64,000 nucleotides of DNA. Origin: Acinetobacter zhairuonensis. Lineage in GTDB: Bacteria > Pseudomonadota > Gammaproteobacteria > Pseudomonadales > Moraxellaceae. Within the stretch, counting starts at the first letter, position 1. Each line of letters begins with the position of its first letter. The DNA lies in assembly GCF_022601715.1 (NCBI RefSeq), contig NZ_JAKVIM010000007.1, positions 62,001-126,000 of the forward strand. Direction: 5' to 3'. The position numbers and the translations under genes are program-made. The notes under the pieces are model-generated. The model searched no databases and was not told the DNA's origin. It saw only the letters and a list, made by a program, of their open reading frames with translations. This document shows positions 26,853-36,111 of the stretch, in pieces.

Positions 26853-28085
26853 ATGAGCCAACATCTTTCCCTGCCTAAAGATAAAATTCGTTTCTTATTG
26901 TTAGAAGGCGTTCATCAAAACGCTGTCGACACTTTGAATGCTGCTGGATACACCAACATCGATTATCGTAAAACTGCGCTTGAGGGTGAAGCGTTGAAAG
27001 AAGCGATCAAAGATGCGCACTTCATTGGTATTCGTTCCCGTACTCAATTAACTGAAGAAGTTTTTGAAGCGGCAAACAAACTCATCGCGGTGGGTTGTTT
27101 CTGTATCGGGACCAACCAAGTGAACTTAAATGCTGCGATGGTTCGCGGTATTCCAGTCTTTAACGCACCATACTCAAATACTCGTTCAGTAGCTGAACTG
27201 GTATTAGCTGAAGCGATTCTCCTTCTTCGTCGTGTACCTGAAAAATCTACAGATACACATGCGGGTGGCTGGAACAAATCTGCTGTGGGTTCATACGAAA
27301 CACGTGGTAAAACTTTAGGTATCGTGGGTTACGGTTCAATTGGTTCGCAACTTTCAGTTTTAGCTGAAAGCATGGGTATGAAAGTCATCTATTTCGACAC
27401 AGTGACTAAATTACCTTTAGGTAATGCACGTCAAGTCGGCAGCTTGGGTGAACTTCTTGCAAATGCAGACGTGGTGTCTTTACATGTGCCAGACGTTCCG
27501 TCTACACGTAACTTCATGACTAAAGATCAATTCGCGCAAATGAAAGAAGGTTCAATCTTCATCAATGCTGCACGTGGTACTTGTGTCGTGATTGAAGATT
27601 TGGCTGATGCGCTTAAATCAGGTCACCTTGCAGGTGCTGCGGTTGACGTATTCCCGAAAGAGCCGAAAGCGAACGGTGAAGAATTTGTTTCTCCACTCCG
27701 TAACTTACCAAACGTGATCTTAACACCGCACGTGGGTGGTTCGACCATGGAAGCGCAAGCGAACATTGGTTTAGAAGTGGCTGAAAAATTCGTAGCTTAC
27801 TCAGACAAAGGTATGACTTTATCTGCTGTGAACTTCCCAGAAATCGCGTTGCCGTTGACTGAAGGTAAACACCGTTTACTGCACATTCACAAAAACGTGC
27901 CTGGCGTACTTTCAAAAATCAACAACCTATTTGCTGAGCATGGCATCAACATCTCTGGTCAGTCTTTAATGACCAAAGGTGATGTGGGCTACTTGGTAAT
28001 GGATGTTGACGTAACAGCATCTCAAGAAGCACTTGATACTTTACAACACGTTGAAGGTACAATCCGCGTTCGCGTATTGTTCTAA
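26853..28085 (+). CDS. serA: D-3-phosphoglycerate dehydrogenase
   Basis: SerA oxidises 3-phosphoglycerate to 3-phosphohydroxypyruvate with NAD, the first committed step of serine synthesis, in the cytoplasm. The 410-residue length is of the E. coli type. The substrate domain begins with IGIRSRTQLTEEV near residue 57, the NAD motif is GIVGYGSIGSQ near 155, NAARGTCVV carries the catalytic arginine and LTPHVGGSTMEAQ the catalytic histidine. A C-terminal ACT domain (HIHKNVPGVLSKINNLFAEH) allows feedback inhibition by serine. It ends at a strong terminator. Confidence 0.97.
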   Translation: MSQHLSLPKDKIRFLLLEGVHQNAVDTLNAAGYTNIDYRKTALEGEALKEAIKDAHFIGIRSRTQLTEEVFEAANKLIAVGCFCIGTNQVNLNAAMVRGIPVFNAPYSNTRSVAELVLAEAILLLRRVPEKSTDTHAGGWNKSAVGSYETRGKTLGIVGYGSIGSQLSVLAESMGMKVIYFDTVTKLPLGNARQVGSLGELLANADVVSLHVPDVPSTRNFMTKDQFAQMKEGSIFINAARGTCVVIEDLADALKSGHLAGAAVDVFPKEPKANGEEFVSPLRNLPNVILTPHVGGSTMEAQANIGLEVAEKFVAYSDKGMTLSAVNFPEIALPLTEGKHRLLHIHKNVPGVLSKINNLFAEHGINISGQSLMTKGDVGYLVMDVDVTASQEALDTLQHVEGTIRVRVLF

Positions 28086-28098
28086 GTTATTCGATGTG

Positions 28099-28129
28099 AA
28101 AAACCACAGACTTGTGTCTGTGGTTTTTT
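28099..28129 (+). terminator. Terminator of serA
   Basis: AAAAACCACAGAC and GTCTGTGGTTTTT form a 13-base stem with a four-base loop, followed by T. Confidence 0.93.
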
Positions 28130-28217
28130 ATTGACTCCTCCTCCGCTTAAAGGGGTCAATAAAAACGGTTTCACAGCCCAAAACCGATCTATTGCCTATA
28201 GGGAATAGATCGGTTTT
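28130..28217 (+). ncRNA. Candidate small RNA or structured element with two hairpins
   Basis: Just past the serA terminator, ATTGACTCC (28130-28138) pairs with GGGGTCAAT (28152-28160) and leaves a C/T-rich stretch in its loop. The second hairpin is a perfect 14-base stem, AAAACCGATCTATT (28180-28193) with AATAGATCGGTTTT (28204-28217), ending in T. No promoter was identified, so the RNA is hypothetical. The rest of the gap to 28375 is AT-rich and holds nothing I can name. Confidence 0.35.
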
Positions 28218-28375
28218 GTTTCAGTTCAGCATACCCATGCCTTCTGACTTTTTCATTTCGATATGCATGATGCTTGATCTTGCTCATCCGCTACGAGCTA
28301 TTTCAACGACACAATGTTATGATTGAAAAAAATATACAAATTGACCATCCGATATAAAACATAATGCCCTAGATC

Positions 28376-29281
28376 ATGCTGAACTTAAAAAAATCCTCCT
28401 ATTTCCAAGCCGTGTTCCTGTTGTTCATTGCCATGCTCTGTGTGCAAAGTAGTGGTTCATTGGCAAAAGTTCTGTTTCAGCAATTCCCCGTGTTAACGGT
28501 TTCAGCCATGCGTATGCTGTTAGGTGCGCTAATTCTGGCGATTATTTTTCAAATCTGGAAAATTAATTTTAAAAGTGTGCGCTGGTCTTCCATTTTGAGT
28601 TATGGCATAGCCTTAGCTGGGATGAACGGACTGTTTTACTTGTCCATTGAACGCCTACCACTGGGCATTGCGGTTTCGTTTGAATTTATTGGACCCTTAA
28701 GTGTTGCCTTGTACTATGCACGACAAAAATATGATGTGCTTTGGGTCAGCCTAGCCATTTTAGGCTTAATCTTACTGTTTCCCTTTGACCAAGCCACACA
28801 GTCATTGGATTTAGTCGGGATTGCATTTGCCATTGGTGCGGGTGCCTGTTGGGCGGTTTATATTATTGCTGGGCAACGCCCTTCAGGAATTTCAGGCAAC
28901 CATACGGTGTGTTTGGGTATGTTCGTCGGCATGCTATGTTTAATGCCTGTTGCCTTATTTTCTGGCATGACCAGTAATGTCTTTCAGCCTCCGCATTTAT
29001 TCTATTTTGTGGGCTTGGCGATTCTCGCCAGTGCCTTACCATTTACCTTAGAAATGATTGCCTTACGCAATTTAACAGCATTGAGCTTTGGCACCTTAAT
29101 GAGTCTGGAACCCGCGATTGCTGCTCTCTCTGGTTTTGTCTTTTTAAATGAACAATTACTTTGGACTCAATGGCTGGCGCTTGGCACCATTATTACCGCT
29201 TCGATCGGTTGTACCTATACCACCCAGCAAGCCAAACGCCGTAATGAAGTGGCTTTAAAATCCTCGAGTGAATCCGTTTAA
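28376..29281 (+). CDS. EamA/RhtA-type DMT-family exporter, copy 1
   Basis: The 301-residue protein has ten membrane helices in two EamA repeats, as in RhtA-type amino acid or metabolite exporters. The pattern includes RLPLGIAVSFEFIGPLSVALYY near residue 97 and the second-repeat NLTALSFGTLMSLEPAIAALSGFVFL near 230, both typical. The substrate is unknown. A related EamA gene follows 62 bases downstream on the same strand, so a recent duplication or a two-gene transport unit is likely. Confidence 0.88.
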   Translation: MLNLKKSSYFQAVFLLFIAMLCVQSSGSLAKVLFQQFPVLTVSAMRMLLGALILAIIFQIWKINFKSVRWSSILSYGIALAGMNGLFYLSIERLPLGIAVSFEFIGPLSVALYYARQKYDVLWVSLAILGLILLFPFDQATQSLDLVGIAFAIGAGACWAVYIIAGQRPSGISGNHTVCLGMFVGMLCLMPVALFSGMTSNVFQPPHLFYFVGLAILASALPFTLEMIALRNLTALSFGTLMSLEPAIAALSGFVFLNEQLLWTQWLALGTIITASIGCTYTTQQAKRRNEVALKSSSESV

Positions 29282-29343
29282 TTCACTCCAGTCCTAAGCA
29301 GCAAAAGGTTTAGGGTTGCATCATATTTTTTCATTAACTTGTC

Positions 29344-30237
29344 ATGGAGACCACAACAGATATGCCCAACAGTCAACTGAGTGCCGTATTTTTCATGGTG
29401 TTATCCATGTTGGCATATCAAGTCAGTGCCTCCTTTGCCAAACAGCTCATGCAAGCTTTAGACCCGTTTACCGTGGTGACTTTAAGACTGACCTTTGCCT
29501 CGATTTTAGTGGTGTTAATGTTCCGTTCATGGAGAATCATTAAACGTCTTCCGTATTTACAATGGCGTGATTTGCTGTTTTATAGTGCTTCGGTCTGTGT
29601 CATGAATGTGTTGTTTTATGCATCTTTGGGCAAATTACCCCAAGGGATTGCGGTGGGATTGGAATTTTTAGGACCACTCACTTTAGCTCTACTCTCCATC
29701 AAGCACAAAAGTGATTATATTTGGGTCGGACTCGCCATTACAGGCATTGCTCTGATGGTGCCGTGGCAAGATGCACAAGCGCATAACTTCTCTTATATTG
29801 GTGCCGCATGTGCTTTGGGTGCAGGTATTTTTTGGGCATTTTATATTTATTTCGGACAACGTGTTGCCCGTCAAAATATTGGTATGCATGCACTGAGTAT
29901 TGCGATTGTCTTGTCTACACTGGTGCTCTTGCCGATCAACAGTATTCGGAATCCTGAAGCATTAGTACAATTTCAGTACTGGCCGCAAGCCTTGATGATT
30001 GCCCTATTAGCCACAGCCATTCCATATACACTTGATTTAATGGCATTAAAGCGCTTAAGCAAACTCAGCTATGGCACTTTATCCAGTTTATCTCCTGCCC
30101 TCGCCGCTATTGCAGGTATGCTACTCCTTAAAGAGCATATTACCCTCTGGCAAACTTTAGCCCTGATTTGCATTATGACGGCTTCCATCGGCGTCACTTA
30201 TCGTGCCAGTCGAGCTGCGCCTGATAACGAAAACTAA
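29344..30237 (+). CDS. EamA/RhtA-type DMT-family exporter, copy 2
   Basis: The 297-residue, ten-helix protein is a paralogue of the gene just upstream: LPQGIAVGLEFLGPLTLAL and LSKLSYGTLSSLSPALAAIAGMLLL are the same family blocks in the same positions. The ribosome site is weak for the ATG at 29344; an ATG at 29362 (MPNSQLSAVFF) is an equally plausible start. The substrate is unknown. It probably shares a transcript with copy 1. Confidence 0.86.
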   Translation: METTTDMPNSQLSAVFFMVLSMLAYQVSASFAKQLMQALDPFTVVTLRLTFASILVVLMFRSWRIIKRLPYLQWRDLLFYSASVCVMNVLFYASLGKLPQGIAVGLEFLGPLTLALLSIKHKSDYIWVGLAITGIALMVPWQDAQAHNFSYIGAACALGAGIFWAFYIYFGQRVARQNIGMHALSIAIVLSTLVLLPINSIRNPEALVQFQYWPQALMIALLATAIPYTLDLMALKRLSKLSYGTLSSLSPALAAIAGMLLLKEHITLWQTLALICIMTASIGVTYRASRAAPDNEN

Positions 30238-30435
30238 GCTTTCATAGCGGCATTCAAAAACCCATCTGTTTGTGACTGTTGTATGCTTCTAACTGCATCA
30301 ACAGTCCCTTTTATCTCTCTACTCTTTTACATCCTAGACATGCTGTCGCATGGTTCCACCTGAAGAATGGCTTGAATTTGCAAGTTCGAAAATCTACTAT
30401 GAGAAAAAGAGTAAAAAGGGAATATAAGAATAACA

Positions 30436-31521
30436 ATGCAGCCACATATCCGCCTGAATATGATTGTCAAAAATGAAACAGCGGTGATTTTACGTTGCTT
30501 AAAATCGGTCAAACCGTGGATTCACTCATGGGCCATTGTTGATACAGGATCAACAGATGGTACTCAACAACTGATTCAAGACTTTATGCAAGATTTGCCT
30601 GGCAAGCTGTTTGAACGCCCTTGGCAGAATTTTGGTTTCAATCGTACCGAAGCATTACAACTGGCGCAGGATCCATCCCTGCCCCATGCTGATTACCTGA
30701 TGTTTATCGATGCCGACCAGACCCTCATGGTAGATCCTGATTTTGAATGGGGTACTTTATCGGGCTTAGCGTATTATTTTGAATATATTTACGGCAATAT
30801 CCGCTATCAATTAAATTCGCTTGTATCAACTCAAATTCCATGGAAATGGGAAGGTGTTTTACACGAATACTTAAACTCGCCTGAACCTCACCAATGGCAG
30901 CTATTAAAAGGTCCTCATGTTTTTGTGCAGCATGATGGTGCCAGAGGGCGCGATCCTACCACCTATCTCAAAGATATCGAAATTTTAAAGCAAGCCATCA
31001 TTGATGAGCCTGATAACCTTCGATATAAATTTTATCTCGCACAAAGTTATCAAGATGCAAATTTACCCGAACCAGCCCTCGAAGCCTATCAAGTACGCGC
31101 CGATGCAGGCGGATGGGAAGAAGAACGCTGGACAGCACAATTTCGTGCAGCAAAATTTATAGAAAAATTAAAGAAACCCGCAGCAGAGATTCGTACTGCT
31201 TATTTGCAGGCTTGGGTCAGTCGCCCACAACGGGCTGAACCCCTCTATGAGCTGGCACGCTTTTACCGTGAGAACCATTTATTTGAGTCAGCGTGCCAAT
31301 TTGCCTTACAAGCCTGCCAGATCAAGCGCCCGAGCGATACTTTATTTGTGGATGACAGTGTTTATACATGGCGAGCTTTAGATGAGTTCAGTGTCGCTGC
31401 CTCCTATTGCCCGCACTATAAAGAACAAGGCAAACAAGCCATCCTCAAATTATTGATGGAGCAGAAATACCCTACCTCTGAAGAAGCACGGCTCATTGCT
31501 AACCTACGCTTCTATAAATGA
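30436..31521 (+). CDS. Family 2 glycosyltransferase with TPR-like tail
   Basis: The N-terminal 200 residues are a GT2 domain: IRLNMIVKNE at the start, AIVDTGSTDGTQQ near 33-45, and the metal-binding Asp-x-Asp in MFIDADQTL at 92-94. After it comes a helical tail (about 190-361) with repeat-like AQSYQDANLPEPALEAY and ELARFYRENHLFESACQFA blocks typical of TPRs. The donor and acceptor are not shown. It is alone, not near the pilA glycosylation locus, so its product is unknown; lipopolysaccharide or capsule sugar transfer is a guess only. Confidence 0.82.
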   Translation: MQPHIRLNMIVKNETAVILRCLKSVKPWIHSWAIVDTGSTDGTQQLIQDFMQDLPGKLFERPWQNFGFNRTEALQLAQDPSLPHADYLMFIDADQTLMVDPDFEWGTLSGLAYYFEYIYGNIRYQLNSLVSTQIPWKWEGVLHEYLNSPEPHQWQLLKGPHVFVQHDGARGRDPTTYLKDIEILKQAIIDEPDNLRYKFYLAQSYQDANLPEPALEAYQVRADAGGWEEERWTAQFRAAKFIEKLKKPAAEIRTAYLQAWVSRPQRAEPLYELARFYRENHLFESACQFALQACQIKRPSDTLFVDDSVYTWRALDEFSVAASYCPHYKEQGKQAILKLLMEQKYPTSEEARLIANLRFYK

Positions 31522-31593
31522 CAAATCCTTGCCAAGGAAGGGTCAGTTGAAAACCTTAATTGCGCGGCTGATGTAAAATTACATCAGCTGAAC

Positions 31594-32364
31594 TTAAGCA
31601 GGGAACAAGATTTGATAACTTAAACGCACTATTAAAATAGACACTAGAACTAAAAAGATAATACGGATAAAACCACTGCCATATTTTAATGCCAGTCTGA
31701 CACCTACCAACGAACCTGCAATATTTGCTGCCGCCATGGTTAAGCCTATCCCAAATAACACATGACCTGCGGGGATGAAAAAACTCAATGCGGCAAAGTT
31801 GGTCATGAAATTGGCAATTTTGGAGAGTGCCGATGCATGGATAAAATCGACTTTTAAATAGCGAATAAAATAAAAAATAAAGAAACTGCCCGTTCCTGGT
31901 CCAAAAATACCATCATAAAAGCCAATTAACACACTGCCGACAGCGGCGAGCACCAATATTTTCGTGGTGACTTCCTGTTGAAAATGCACCTGCCCAAACT
32001 GTTTTTTCATGAAGGTATAGATCGCAATAATGATCAGCATACACAACACAAAAGGCTTCAACACTTGTGTGGGAATCATGGAAACACAGGCTGCACCCAA
32101 GTAGGAACTGATGAAGGCACCAATACCAATCACCAACAGCAACTTCCACGACAAGGACACCCGACGAAGAAAAGAGAATGCCGCTGAAGCCGTACCAAAA
32201 ATAGAAGAGAGTTTGTTGGTACCAAATACCGTGGCGGGTGCCAATTGTGGCATTGCGCCCATGATGGCAGGAATCTGAATAAGACCTCCGCCTCCAACAG
32301 CAGCATCAATTGCCCCTGCACAAAAAGCAAAGAAAACCAAACTCAGAATCAGGTCGAGTTCCAT
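31594..32364 (-). CDS. TSUP-family (TauE/SafE) membrane transporter
   Basis: The 256-residue, eight-helix protein has the TauE/SafE family pattern: GAIDAAVGGGGLIQIPAIM near residue 17 and the second-half GFYDGIFGPGTGSFFIFYF near 148. Members are proposed to move sulfite, sulfoacetate or other organosulfur compounds across the inner membrane; here the substrate is unknown. It lies 13 bases after truB on the same strand and may be co-transcribed with it. Confidence 0.86.
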   Translation of the reverse strand: MELDLILSLVFFAFCAGAIDAAVGGGGLIQIPAIMGAMPQLAPATVFGTNKLSSIFGTASAAFSFLRRVSLSWKLLLVIGIGAFISSYLGAACVSMIPTQVLKPFVLCMLIIIAIYTFMKKQFGQVHFQQEVTTKILVLAAVGSVLIGFYDGIFGPGTGSFFIFYFIRYLKVDFIHASALSKIANFMTNFAALSFFIPAGHVLFGIGLTMAAANIAGSLVGVRLALKYGSGFIRIIFLVLVSILIVRLSYQILFPA

Positions 32365-32377
32365 AATCGTTAGCCGC

Positions 32378-33283
32378 CTACAGATTCAAAACACGTTTAG
32401 GAATTAAACGCTTGCGATCATTAATTTCGGCTAAACCAAGGCACTTCTCGCCATCAAACACCAACACTTGTGCTTCCGCTGCATGCTCAATATTACTTTC
32501 CATACCACGACTAAAATATTCTGCTCGACCTTCAGGCACTTGAATCTGGGTAAAATGCTGCACAGGGGCATATACAGGTAACAGCAGCGCTTCGCGCTCT
32601 TGTTCTGTTAAACCTTCTAAATATTCAATGGTATAACTTGGGATCAGTTCAAAATGACCCGTTTGAATACGATGCAAATAAATCAAATGCCCATAAGTGC
32701 CTAAGGCTTTGGCAATATCTTCACCTAAAACACGAATATAGGTTCCTTTAGAACAGGTCACATCTAAAGTGATGCTGTTTTCCGTAAATGAGAGCAGCTG
32801 AATGGCTTCAATGGTAATTGGACGTGCGTCACGCTCAACTTCAATCCCTTTACGTGCCAGCTCATACAACGGACGACCTTGCTTCTTGAGTGCCGAATAC
32901 ATGGGTGGAATTTGTTGAATCTCACCGATAAATTGGCTCAAAACCTGCTGAATTTTATCTTCAGTTAGTTCTGGAACAGCTTGTTCGAGCAGCACTTCAC
33001 CTTCGACATCACCCGTCGTCGTACTATGCCCAAGTTGGACTGTGGTTTGATAGCGCTTGGTAGACTCTAATAAGAAATGCGAGAATTTGGTGGCTTCCCC
33101 AAAACAGATCGGGAGTAAGCCTGAAGCCAGCGGATCTAAAGCCCCTGTATGCCCTGCTTTCTCTGCCCGAAACAACCAGCGTACTTTTTGTAATGCCGCA
33201 TTTGAACTAATACCCAAGGGTTTATTTAATAAAAATACCCCATGAACCGCACGGCGCTGGATTTTTGCAGCAGATGATTTCAT
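32378..33283 (-). CDS. truB: tRNA pseudouridine-55 synthase
   Basis: TruB makes pseudouridine at position 55 in the T loop of most tRNAs. The 301-residue protein has the TruB N-terminal catalytic block [14 protein letters not shown] and [14 protein letters not shown] with the catalytic aspartate at residue 50. Further motifs are RYQTTVQLG and [16 protein letters not shown], and a C-terminal RNA-binding region follows. The length is normal. It is divergent from the lipase chaperone gene and precedes the TSUP gene. Confidence 0.95.
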   Translation of the reverse strand: MKSSAAKIQRRAVHGVFLLNKPLGISSNAALQKVRWLFRAEKAGHTGALDPLASGLLPICFGEATKFSHFLLESTKRYQTTVQLGHSTTTGDVEGEVLLEQAVPELTEDKIQQVLSQFIGEIQQIPPMYSALKKQGRPLYELARKGIEVERDARPITIEAIQLLSFTENSITLDVTCSKGTYIRVLGEDIAKALGTYGHLIYLHRIQTGHFELIPSYTIEYLEGLTEQEREALLLPVYAPVQHFTQIQVPEGRAEYFSRGMESNIEHAAEAQVLVFDGEKCLGLAEINDRKRLIPKRVLNL

Positions 33284-33435
33284 AACTCAGAACACGTATT
33301 TCAACTGCCGCCATACTAACAACCGCTCATCTAGTTTTACAACTTTTCTGTTGTTTATTTGCGTTTACATTGCACAATAAAAACAAGTTCAAAATGGACC
33401 CAATAAAAATTAAAAATGGATGTTAGGCATAGGAT

Positions 33436-34473
33436 ATGCAAAAAAAGAAATTATGGCTGATACTCGCCATCGTAGTTGTTATTCTGCTTAGCTTTTTAGT
33501 CTGGTTGGCGCCGAGTGCCACTACAGGTTCGAATGCTACATCAAATTCACTCATACCATCTGCACAGGACTCGACTGCATTACGAGCTACCGACACAGGT
33601 TTATCCTCCCGTGTGGTTCAACCTTTTGTTAGCCCAAGTCAGCAAGATACTGAAATCAACTGTCAGATTAGTTTAGATCAGAGCCAGCGTTTAATCGTGA
33701 ATGAACAAACCCGAAATTGCTTCGAATATTTCATCACGCAATATGGTGAAAAGCAGCTGGAACAAATCAAGCAAGACTTCGCTGTGTATATGCAAAAAGG
33801 TTATCAAGAGCCTGCTTTAAACCAAATAATCGATCTCTGGAATCGCTATCTCGATTACCGCGTTCAGTTAGGCAACTTACAAGAACCAAATTTGAACAAG
33901 CAAGACCCTGAATACTTTCGTAAAGTTTTCGGTCTGATTAAAAATCTACGCAATCAGTTCTTTTCTAATTATGAAATAGAGGGACTTTTTGGTGCAGAGA
34001 ATATCTACCATGAATATACCTTGAACCGTATGTCGATTCTGGCGGATCAGTCCCTCAGTGAAATAGAAAAAGCGCAGAAATTAAAAGCGCTATTTGCTCA
34101 ATTACCTGAAGACTGGCGAGAAAATCTAGAACAATTATCCAAATTGGAAGATCTGCGCAAACTGACTGCCGATATTAAAGCACGTAGTGGTTCCAGTGCC
34201 GAACTACGCCAAATGCGCATGAATCTGGTCGGTGCAGAAGCCACACAACGTCTGGAGCAGCTCGATCAGGAACGCGGGCAATGGAAATCGCGGGTAAATG
34301 ATTATTTAGCGCAACGTGATCAGATATTGAAGAGCCACATGAGTGAATCTGCACAACAACAAGCGATTGCACAACTACGTCAGCAACAATTTAAACACCC
34401 GCAAGAACAATTACGATTAGGCACCTTTGAAACCACCCACGACTCAGGAGGAAAACTACCTTTCGCAGAATAA
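33436..34473 (+). CDS. lifO: Lipase-specific foldase (secretion chaperone)
   Basis: This is a membrane-anchored steric foldase that helps the secreted lipase fold in the periplasm. The 345-residue protein starts with an N-terminal membrane helix (residues about 5-25) followed by a variable Ser/Thr-rich linker and then a helical domain. Recognisable in the helical domain are EYFRKVFGLIKNLRNQFFSNYE and RMSILADQSLSEIEKAQKL, typical of Lif proteins (PF03280). It is immediately upstream of, and in the same direction as, the lipase gene, the order known in Acinetobacter (lipB-lipA). Confidence 0.9.
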   Translation: MQKKKLWLILAIVVVILLSFLVWLAPSATTGSNATSNSLIPSAQDSTALRATDTGLSSRVVQPFVSPSQQDTEINCQISLDQSQRLIVNEQTRNCFEYFITQYGEKQLEQIKQDFAVYMQKGYQEPALNQIIDLWNRYLDYRVQLGNLQEPNLNKQDPEYFRKVFGLIKNLRNQFFSNYEIEGLFGAENIYHEYTLNRMSILADQSLSEIEKAQKLKALFAQLPEDWRENLEQLSKLEDLRKLTADIKARSGSSAELRQMRMNLVGAEATQRLEQLDQERGQWKSRVNDYLAQRDQILKSHMSESAQQQAIAQLRQQQFKHPQEQLRLGTFETTHDSGGKLPFAE

Positions 34474-34508
34474 TTCTGTCTCTCATGACCTTTTTTCAGG
34501 ATGAAAAT

Positions 34509-35492
34509 ATGTATAAAACGAAAAAAATAGCACATAACATTTCACTGCTGGGTTTAGCTGTATGCATCAGCTTCGGCACCAGTTCGGTGTCTGCAAACGT
34601 ACTTCGCGTGAATAGCACAGCCCAAAGCACCTATGCCAAAACCCAATATCCATTATTATTTACCCATGGCATGTTTGGCTTTAGTCGGCTTGGAGTGGCT
34701 GAATTTGGTTTAGATTACTGGTACCAAATTCTGCCCGATCTAGCGCGTAATGGGGCAACCACTTTTGCTGCGCAGATCTCGCCTTTAGAGTCTACCGAAG
34801 TTCGCGGTGAACAATTGTTACAACAAGTCGAAGACGTCATTGCCATTACGGGTAAACCAAAAGTCAACCTGATCGGACATAGCCATGGGGGACCTACAAT
34901 TCGCTATGTCGAAGCAGTCAAACCTCAATATGTGGCATCCTTAACTGGGGTTGGTGCGACATTTAGAGGTTCCAAAGTGGCAGATGACTTACTTTCAAAC
35001 CAAGTAGGTTCTCAGCTCTTAAGTATCGCTACAGATTATATTATCGGACCACTGATTACCTTTGCTGAAGGTAATCCTGCATTGAAGAGTGATTTACATG
35101 CCTCACTCACTTCGATCAGTGAACAAGGTTCTCAAGTCTTTAATCAAAAATTTCTGACGACAGCTTTAGCATCAGACTGTAACAGAAGTGGTGCTACCTC
35201 CAATAATGGAATCTACTATTACTCATGGACAGGGACATCCCAAGTGACCAACGTGATTGATGTTGCAGACAGTGCAATCTCCCTGCTTGCACCGATCTCG
35301 TATATCAGCACAGACAATGATGGATTGGTTCCGCGCTGCAGTACCCATTTTGGTAAGGTCATCCGTGATAATTATGACTGGAACCATTTGGATGAGGTCA
35401 ATCAGGTCTTGGGATTACGAGGGTTGTTTAGTCCCGATCCGGTTGATGTCTATCGCCAGCATGCCAATCGTTTAAAACTGCAAGGCTTATAA
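34509..35492 (+). CDS. lipA: Secreted triacylglycerol lipase
   Basis: This is a secreted lipase of the true-lipase family I that needs the upstream foldase. The 327-residue reading from ATG at 34509, which follows an AGGA ribosome site, begins with a signal peptide cleaved near residue 29. The oxyanion-hole region LLFTHGMFGF is near 49-58, the nucleophile is Ser125 in GHSHGG, and the catalytic Asp is in the TDNDGLVPRC block (about 270). The catalytic His is in WNHLDEVNQ (about 293), and Cys of DCNRSG and PRCS would form the family disulphide. A longer reading from 34485 is less likely. Secretion is probably by the type II system, which is not in this window. Confidence 0.92.
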   Translation: MYKTKKIAHNISLLGLAVCISFGTSSVSANVLRVNSTAQSTYAKTQYPLLFTHGMFGFSRLGVAEFGLDYWYQILPDLARNGATTFAAQISPLESTEVRGEQLLQQVEDVIAITGKPKVNLIGHSHGGPTIRYVEAVKPQYVASLTGVGATFRGSKVADDLLSNQVGSQLLSIATDYIIGPLITFAEGNPALKSDLHASLTSISEQGSQVFNQKFLTTALASDCNRSGATSNNGIYYYSWTGTSQVTNVIDVADSAISLLAPISYISTDNDGLVPRCSTHFGKVIRDNYDWNHLDEVNQVLGLRGLFSPDPVDVYRQHANRLKLQGL

Positions 35493-35504
35493 AAAATAAA
35501 AGGC

Positions 35505-35535
35505 AAAAAAAATGCGCCGAATGGCGCATTTTTTC
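35505..35535. terminator. Bidirectional terminator between lipA and rplS
   Basis: AAAAAATGCGCC and GGCGCATTTTTT form a 12-base stem with a GAAT loop, between two converging genes. Confidence 0.93.
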
Positions 35536-35551
35536 ACTCAAATAAAACTGA

Positions 35552-35926
35552 TTAAGCAACAGTTTTACGAGCTGGTAACTTTTCACGAATACGTGCAGCT
35601 TTACCAGACAATTCGCGTAGGTAGTAAAGTTTAGCACGACGAACGTCACCACGACGTTTCACTTCGATTTTAGCAACGATTGGAGAGTGAGTTTGGAAAA
35701 CACGCTCAACACCAACACCGCTAGAAATTTTACGTACTGTGAACGCAGAGTTCAAACCACGGTTTTTCTTCGCGATTACAACACCTTCAAATGCTTGAAG
35801 ACGCTCACGCTCACCTTCTTTTACTTTTACCTGAACGATAACTGTATCACCTGGTGCAAAAGCTGGGATGTCTTGTTTAAGCTGTGCATTTTCAACAGCT
35901 TGTACTAAAGGATGCTTACCGCTCAT
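35552..35926 (-). CDS. rplS: Ribosomal protein L19
   Basis: L19 is at the 30S-50S interface of the ribosome. The 124-residue reading from the ATG at 35926 begins [19 protein letters not shown]; an in-frame extension upstream is not family-like. The conserved [19 protein letters not shown] and [19 protein letters not shown] blocks are present. It is the last gene of the rpsP-rimM-trmD-rplS operon, separated from trmD by an unusually structured 178-base gap. Confidence 0.97.
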   Translation of the reverse strand: MSGKHPLVQAVENAQLKQDIPAFAPGDTVIVQVKVKEGERERLQAFEGVVIAKKNRGLNSAFTVRKISSGVGVERVFQTHSPIVAKIEVKRRGDVRRAKLYYLRELSGKAARIREKLPARKTVA

Positions 35927-36012
35927 GGGGTATCTCCAATATGTGTGGGTCAGAAGAGGTCTGAGATCCACTGGGTATAGAGGCTAAAGCGCATAGACCC
36001 GATTGACTTTCC

Positions 36013-36111
36013 CTTTATGCTTGACCACTTCAATGCATAAAGAGCCTAATAAACAACACTTAAACACCACCGTTTAAGTATTGGGCTAGAGAAATAACCT
36101 TAAGTTATTTC
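36013..36111. repeat. Three consecutive hairpins between trmD and rplS
   Basis: Three inverted repeats lie in the gap: CTTTATGC/GCATAAAG (36013-36042), ACTTAAAC/GTTTAAGT (36058-36079) and GAAATAAC/GTTATTTC (36091-36111, overlapping the trmD stop). They might tune translation or stability of rplS relative to trmD. Confidence 0.45.

Noticed and set aside
28376..30237. The two EamA genes as a special two-component exporter
   Set aside because: Tandem EamA paralogues are common and usually explained by duplication.
33520..33535. A GGTTCGAATGC stretch resembling a tRNA T arm
   Set aside because: It lies within the lipase chaperone coding region and no cloverleaf can be built.
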